A stretch of DNA of 64,000 bases from Atopobiaceae bacterium (GTDB lineage Bacteria > Actinomycetota > Coriobacteriia > Coriobacteriales > Atopobiaceae). Below, piece by piece: positions 61,747 through 64,000 of this stretch (the first letter of the stretch is position 1; each line of letters opens with the position of its first letter). The notes beneath the pieces were generated by a model. It was not told the DNA's origin. It was given only the letters and a program-made list of their open reading frames with translations, and made no database searches. Position numbers and translations under genes: made by a program. Where the stretch lies: positions 1,054,001 to 1,118,000 of the forward strand of contig JALCUE010000001.1 in the NCBI GenBank assembly GCA_022655215.1, given 5' to 3'.

Positions 61747-63861
61747 CTACTGGGGGTCCACGTCGATGGCGTCCTCGCGGGCGCTCGCATCCGCCGCGCA
61801 GGCGCAGTCGACGGGGTTCTCGATCGAGATGTCCGAGAGGTCCAGATCGTCGAACATGACCTGAGCGTCCTTGCCGAGCGCGTCGGGGATGATCGAGAAG
61901 GTGTTGGAGATGCCGTCCTGCGCGTCCTTGAACGGGAGCTTGGCGACCGAGCTGAGGCTGGCGATGGCCCCATGGGTGTCACGCCTGTGCATGGGGTTCG
62001 CGCCAGGGGCGAAGGGTGCGCCGGCACGACGGCCGTCGGGGGTGTTGCCCGTCTTCTTGCCGTAGACCACGTTGCTGGTGATGGTGAGGATCGAGGTCGT
62101 GGGGATGGAGTCGCGATACGTCTTGCGCTTGCGAACGCAGCGCATGAACTCCTCGACCACGTCATGGGCGATGCGGTCCACACGGTCATCGTCGTTGCCG
62201 TACTTGGGGAAGTCACCCTCGATCTCGAAGTCCACCACGAGGCCGGTCTCATCTCGCACGGGGCGCACGGTGGCGTACTTGATGGCGGAAAGCGAGTCGG
62301 CCACGACGGAGAGGCCGGCTATTCCGGTGGCGAACCAACGCTTGACGTGCTCGTCATGGAGCGCCATCTGGACTCGCTCGTAGCAGTACTTGTCATGCAT
62401 GTAGTGGATGGCGTTGAGGCTGCTCACGTAGACGGCCGACAGCCAGCCCATCATGTCGTTGAACTTGTCCACGACGTCGTCGTAGTCGAGCACGTCGCCC
62501 TCGACCGCACGGTACTTGGGACCGACCTGCTCTCCCGAGACCTCGTCGCGGCCACCGTTGATGGCGTAGAGCAGGCACTTGGCCAGGTTCGCACGGGCCC
62601 CGAAGAACTGCATCTCCTTGCCGATGCGCATGGAGCTCACGCAGCAGGCGATGCCGTAGTCGTCACCATGGATGGGGCGCATGAGGTCATCGTTCTCGTA
62701 CTGGATGGAGCTCGTCGAGATGGAGATGCGCGCGCAGTAGTCCTTGAACCCCTGCGGCAGACGGGTGCTCCAGAGAACGGTGAGGTTGGGCTCGGGAGCC
62801 GTGCCGATGTTCTCGAGCGTGTGGAGGTAGCGGAAGCTCATCTTGGTGACCATGGTGCGACCATCCACGCCCATGCCGCCGATGGACTCGGTCACCCACT
62901 GGGGGTCTCCCGAGAAGAGGTCGTTGTACTCGGGCGTGCGTGCGAACTTGACCATGCGCAGCTTCATGATGAAGTGATCCACGAACTCCTGGATCTGCTC
63001 CTCGGTGAAGGTTCCCGCCTCGAGGTCACGCTCGGCGTAGATGTCGATGAAGGTCGAGGTGCGGCCGAGGCTCATGGCCGCGCCGTTCTGCTCCTTGACC
63101 GACGCGAGATAGCCGAAGTAGGTCCACTGGATCGCCTCGGCGACGTTCTCGGCGGGACGCGTGATGTCGCATCCGTAGATGCGGCCGAGCTCGGCGAGCT
63201 CGCCCAGGGAGCGAATCTGCTCGGACAGCTCCTCGCGGTGGCGGATGACGTCCTCGGTCATGATCGAGCTGGTACCGGCCTTCTCGGCCTTCTTCTCGGC
63301 CACGAGGAAGTCGGTCCCGTAGAGGGCGACGCGGCGGTAGTCGCCGATGATGCGGCCGCGGCCGTAGGCATCGGGCAGGCCCGTGATGATATGGGAGTGG
63401 CGGCAGGCGCGCATCTCGGGGGTGTAGACGTCGAACACGCCCGCGTTGTGGGTCTTGCGATAGTGGGTGTAGATGTCGACGACCTGGGGGTCCACCTCGT
63501 AGCCGTTGTCGGAGCAGGCCTGCTGGGCCATGCGGATCCCGCCGTTGACGTGGAGCGCACGCTTGAGGGGCTTGTCGGTCTGGAGGCCGACGATGGTCTC
63601 GAGGTCACGGTCGATGTAGCCGGCCGCATGGCTCGTGATGGTGGAGACGACCTTGGTGTCCATGTCGAGCACGCCGCCCTTGGCAGCCTCCTCGGCGAAG
63701 AGGTCCATCACCTCTCCCCAGAGCTTCTCGGTACGATCGGTCGGTCCTGCGAGGAACGACTCGTCGCCCTCATAGGGGGTGTAGTTGCGCTGGATGAAGT
63801 CCCGGACGTCGATCTCCCTCGTCCAGTTTCCTTCGGAGAAGCCCTGCCAAGCCTGCTGCAT
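61747..63861 (-). CDS. pflB: Pyruvate formate-lyase core subunit lacking the glycyl-radical domain
   Basis: A 704-residue formate C-acetyltransferase core. [19 protein letters not shown] is at the N-terminus, the active-site pair is Cys406-Cys407 in [10 protein letters not shown], and [19 protein letters not shown] lies near 610. After [12 protein letters not shown] the usual radical domain is missing and an acidic 35-residue tail with CACAADAS ends the protein. It makes acetyl-CoA and formate from pyruvate, but only with a glycyl-radical partner, encoded next. The ATG at 63861 ([12 protein letters not shown]) matches normal PFL starts; AAGG is 6 bases upstream. Confidence 0.93.
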   Translation of the reverse strand: MQQAWQGFSEGNWTREIDVRDFIQRNYTPYEGDESFLAGPTDRTEKLWGEVMDLFAEEAAKGGVLDMDTKVVSTITSHAAGYIDRDLETIVGLQTDKPLKRALHVNGGIRMAQQACSDNGYEVDPQVVDIYTHYRKTHNAGVFDVYTPEMRACRHSHIITGLPDAYGRGRIIGDYRRVALYGTDFLVAEKKAEKAGTSSIMTEDVIRHREELSEQIRSLGELAELGRIYGCDITRPAENVAEAIQWTYFGYLASVKEQNGAAMSLGRTSTFIDIYAERDLEAGTFTEEQIQEFVDHFIMKLRMVKFARTPEYNDLFSGDPQWVTESIGGMGVDGRTMVTKMSFRYLHTLENIGTAPEPNLTVLWSTRLPQGFKDYCARISISTSSIQYENDDLMRPIHGDDYGIACCVSSMRIGKEMQFFGARANLAKCLLYAINGGRDEVSGEQVGPKYRAVEGDVLDYDDVVDKFNDMMGWLSAVYVSSLNAIHYMHDKYCYERVQMALHDEHVKRWFATGIAGLSVVADSLSAIKYATVRPVRDETGLVVDFEIEGDFPKYGNDDDRVDRIAHDVVEEFMRCVRKRKTYRDSIPTTSILTITSNVVYGKKTGNTPDGRRAGAPFAPGANPMHRRDTHGAIASLSSVAKLPFKDAQDGISNTFSIIPDALGKDAQVMFDDLDLSDISIENPVDCACAADASAREDAIDVDPQ

Positions 63862-63940
63862 CGTGGCCTTCACGCTCCTTGTGTCGAGACGGACGTGCGA
63901 ATCTGGATGCCGTTGCCGCGCACGCGCTCCGCGCGGAATG

Positions 63941-63949
63941 AGCGTATCA
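63941..63949 (-). promoter_or_regulatory. Predicted extended -10 promoter of pfl
   Basis: TGATACGCT on the minus strand, about 80 bases before the pflB start, of the same form as the boxes at 5822 and 11382. A TTGACG lies further upstream but its spacing is too long to be the -35. Confidence 0.4.
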
Positions 63950-64000
63950 GAACGGGAACGGGAAAACACCGTCAATGTCGATTCGATTTGAAGAGATTCC

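Overview
The window is a GC-rich bacterial chromosome segment with Gram-positive cell-wall genes (MurT/GatD, the Asp23/DUF2273/AmaP stress module, a class A penicillin-binding protein, cell-wall-binding repeats). Together with a pyruvate formate-lyase system and many large secreted proteins, this points to an anaerobic actinobacterium of the Coriobacteriia (Olsenella/Atopobium/Collinsella-like). The taxonomic call is an inference from gene content and style; no rRNA gene is present. Coding density is high, many neighbours overlap by 4 bases, and GTG and TTG starts are common. Several candidate promoters carry an extended -10 (TGnTAnnnT).

Layout: 1-418 is the 5' part of carA behind a PyrR-type attenuator leader. 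754-3564 holds two membrane proteins, then a secreted CAP/cell-wall-binding protein (3586-5598) and a 3-hydroxyacyl-CoA dehydrogenase-like gene. 6866-10028 is a thiamine-type ABC transporter operon with a TPP riboswitch. 10079-12643 holds a Tat lipoprotein NagZ-like glycosidase and an M20 amidohydrolase. 12669-17456 is an envelope block: yebC, amaP, DUF2273, Asp23, murT, gatD. 17866-31212 is a cobalamin module: a B12 riboswitch drives a 2123-residue surface protein and a second membrane-anchored protein, both with transcobalamin-like DUF4430 domains, then EcfT and a fused EcfA. A same-strand S component lies beyond two divergent genes. 31255-36351 carries a YwaF-like protein, lgt, dcd, a NifU-like protein and a U32 protein. 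36418-47033 is rich in polytopic glycosyltransferase-C-like proteins and also holds tyrS. 47252-49387 is a bifunctional PBP. 49496-52978 is argH, argG and argR with a perfect 18-bp palindrome. 53148-57462 holds a secreted four-trefoil lectin, a GT2 glycosyltransferase and a GtrA flippase-like protein. 57630-60439 has a C39-like protein and a phosphohexomutase. 60606-63861 is the pfl locus.

Two systems stand out. First, pyruvate formate-lyase is encoded in two pieces: a core with the Cys-Cys active site but no glycyl-radical domain, and an 83-residue protein with the radical loop, followed by the activase. Second, the riboswitch-controlled B12 locus combines immunoglobulin-like repeats, a transcobalamin-like domain and a beta-propeller in one giant membrane-anchored protein next to an ECF importer. 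Both riboswitch leaders also contain a perfect 7-nt anti-Shine-Dalgarno, which suggests translational control.
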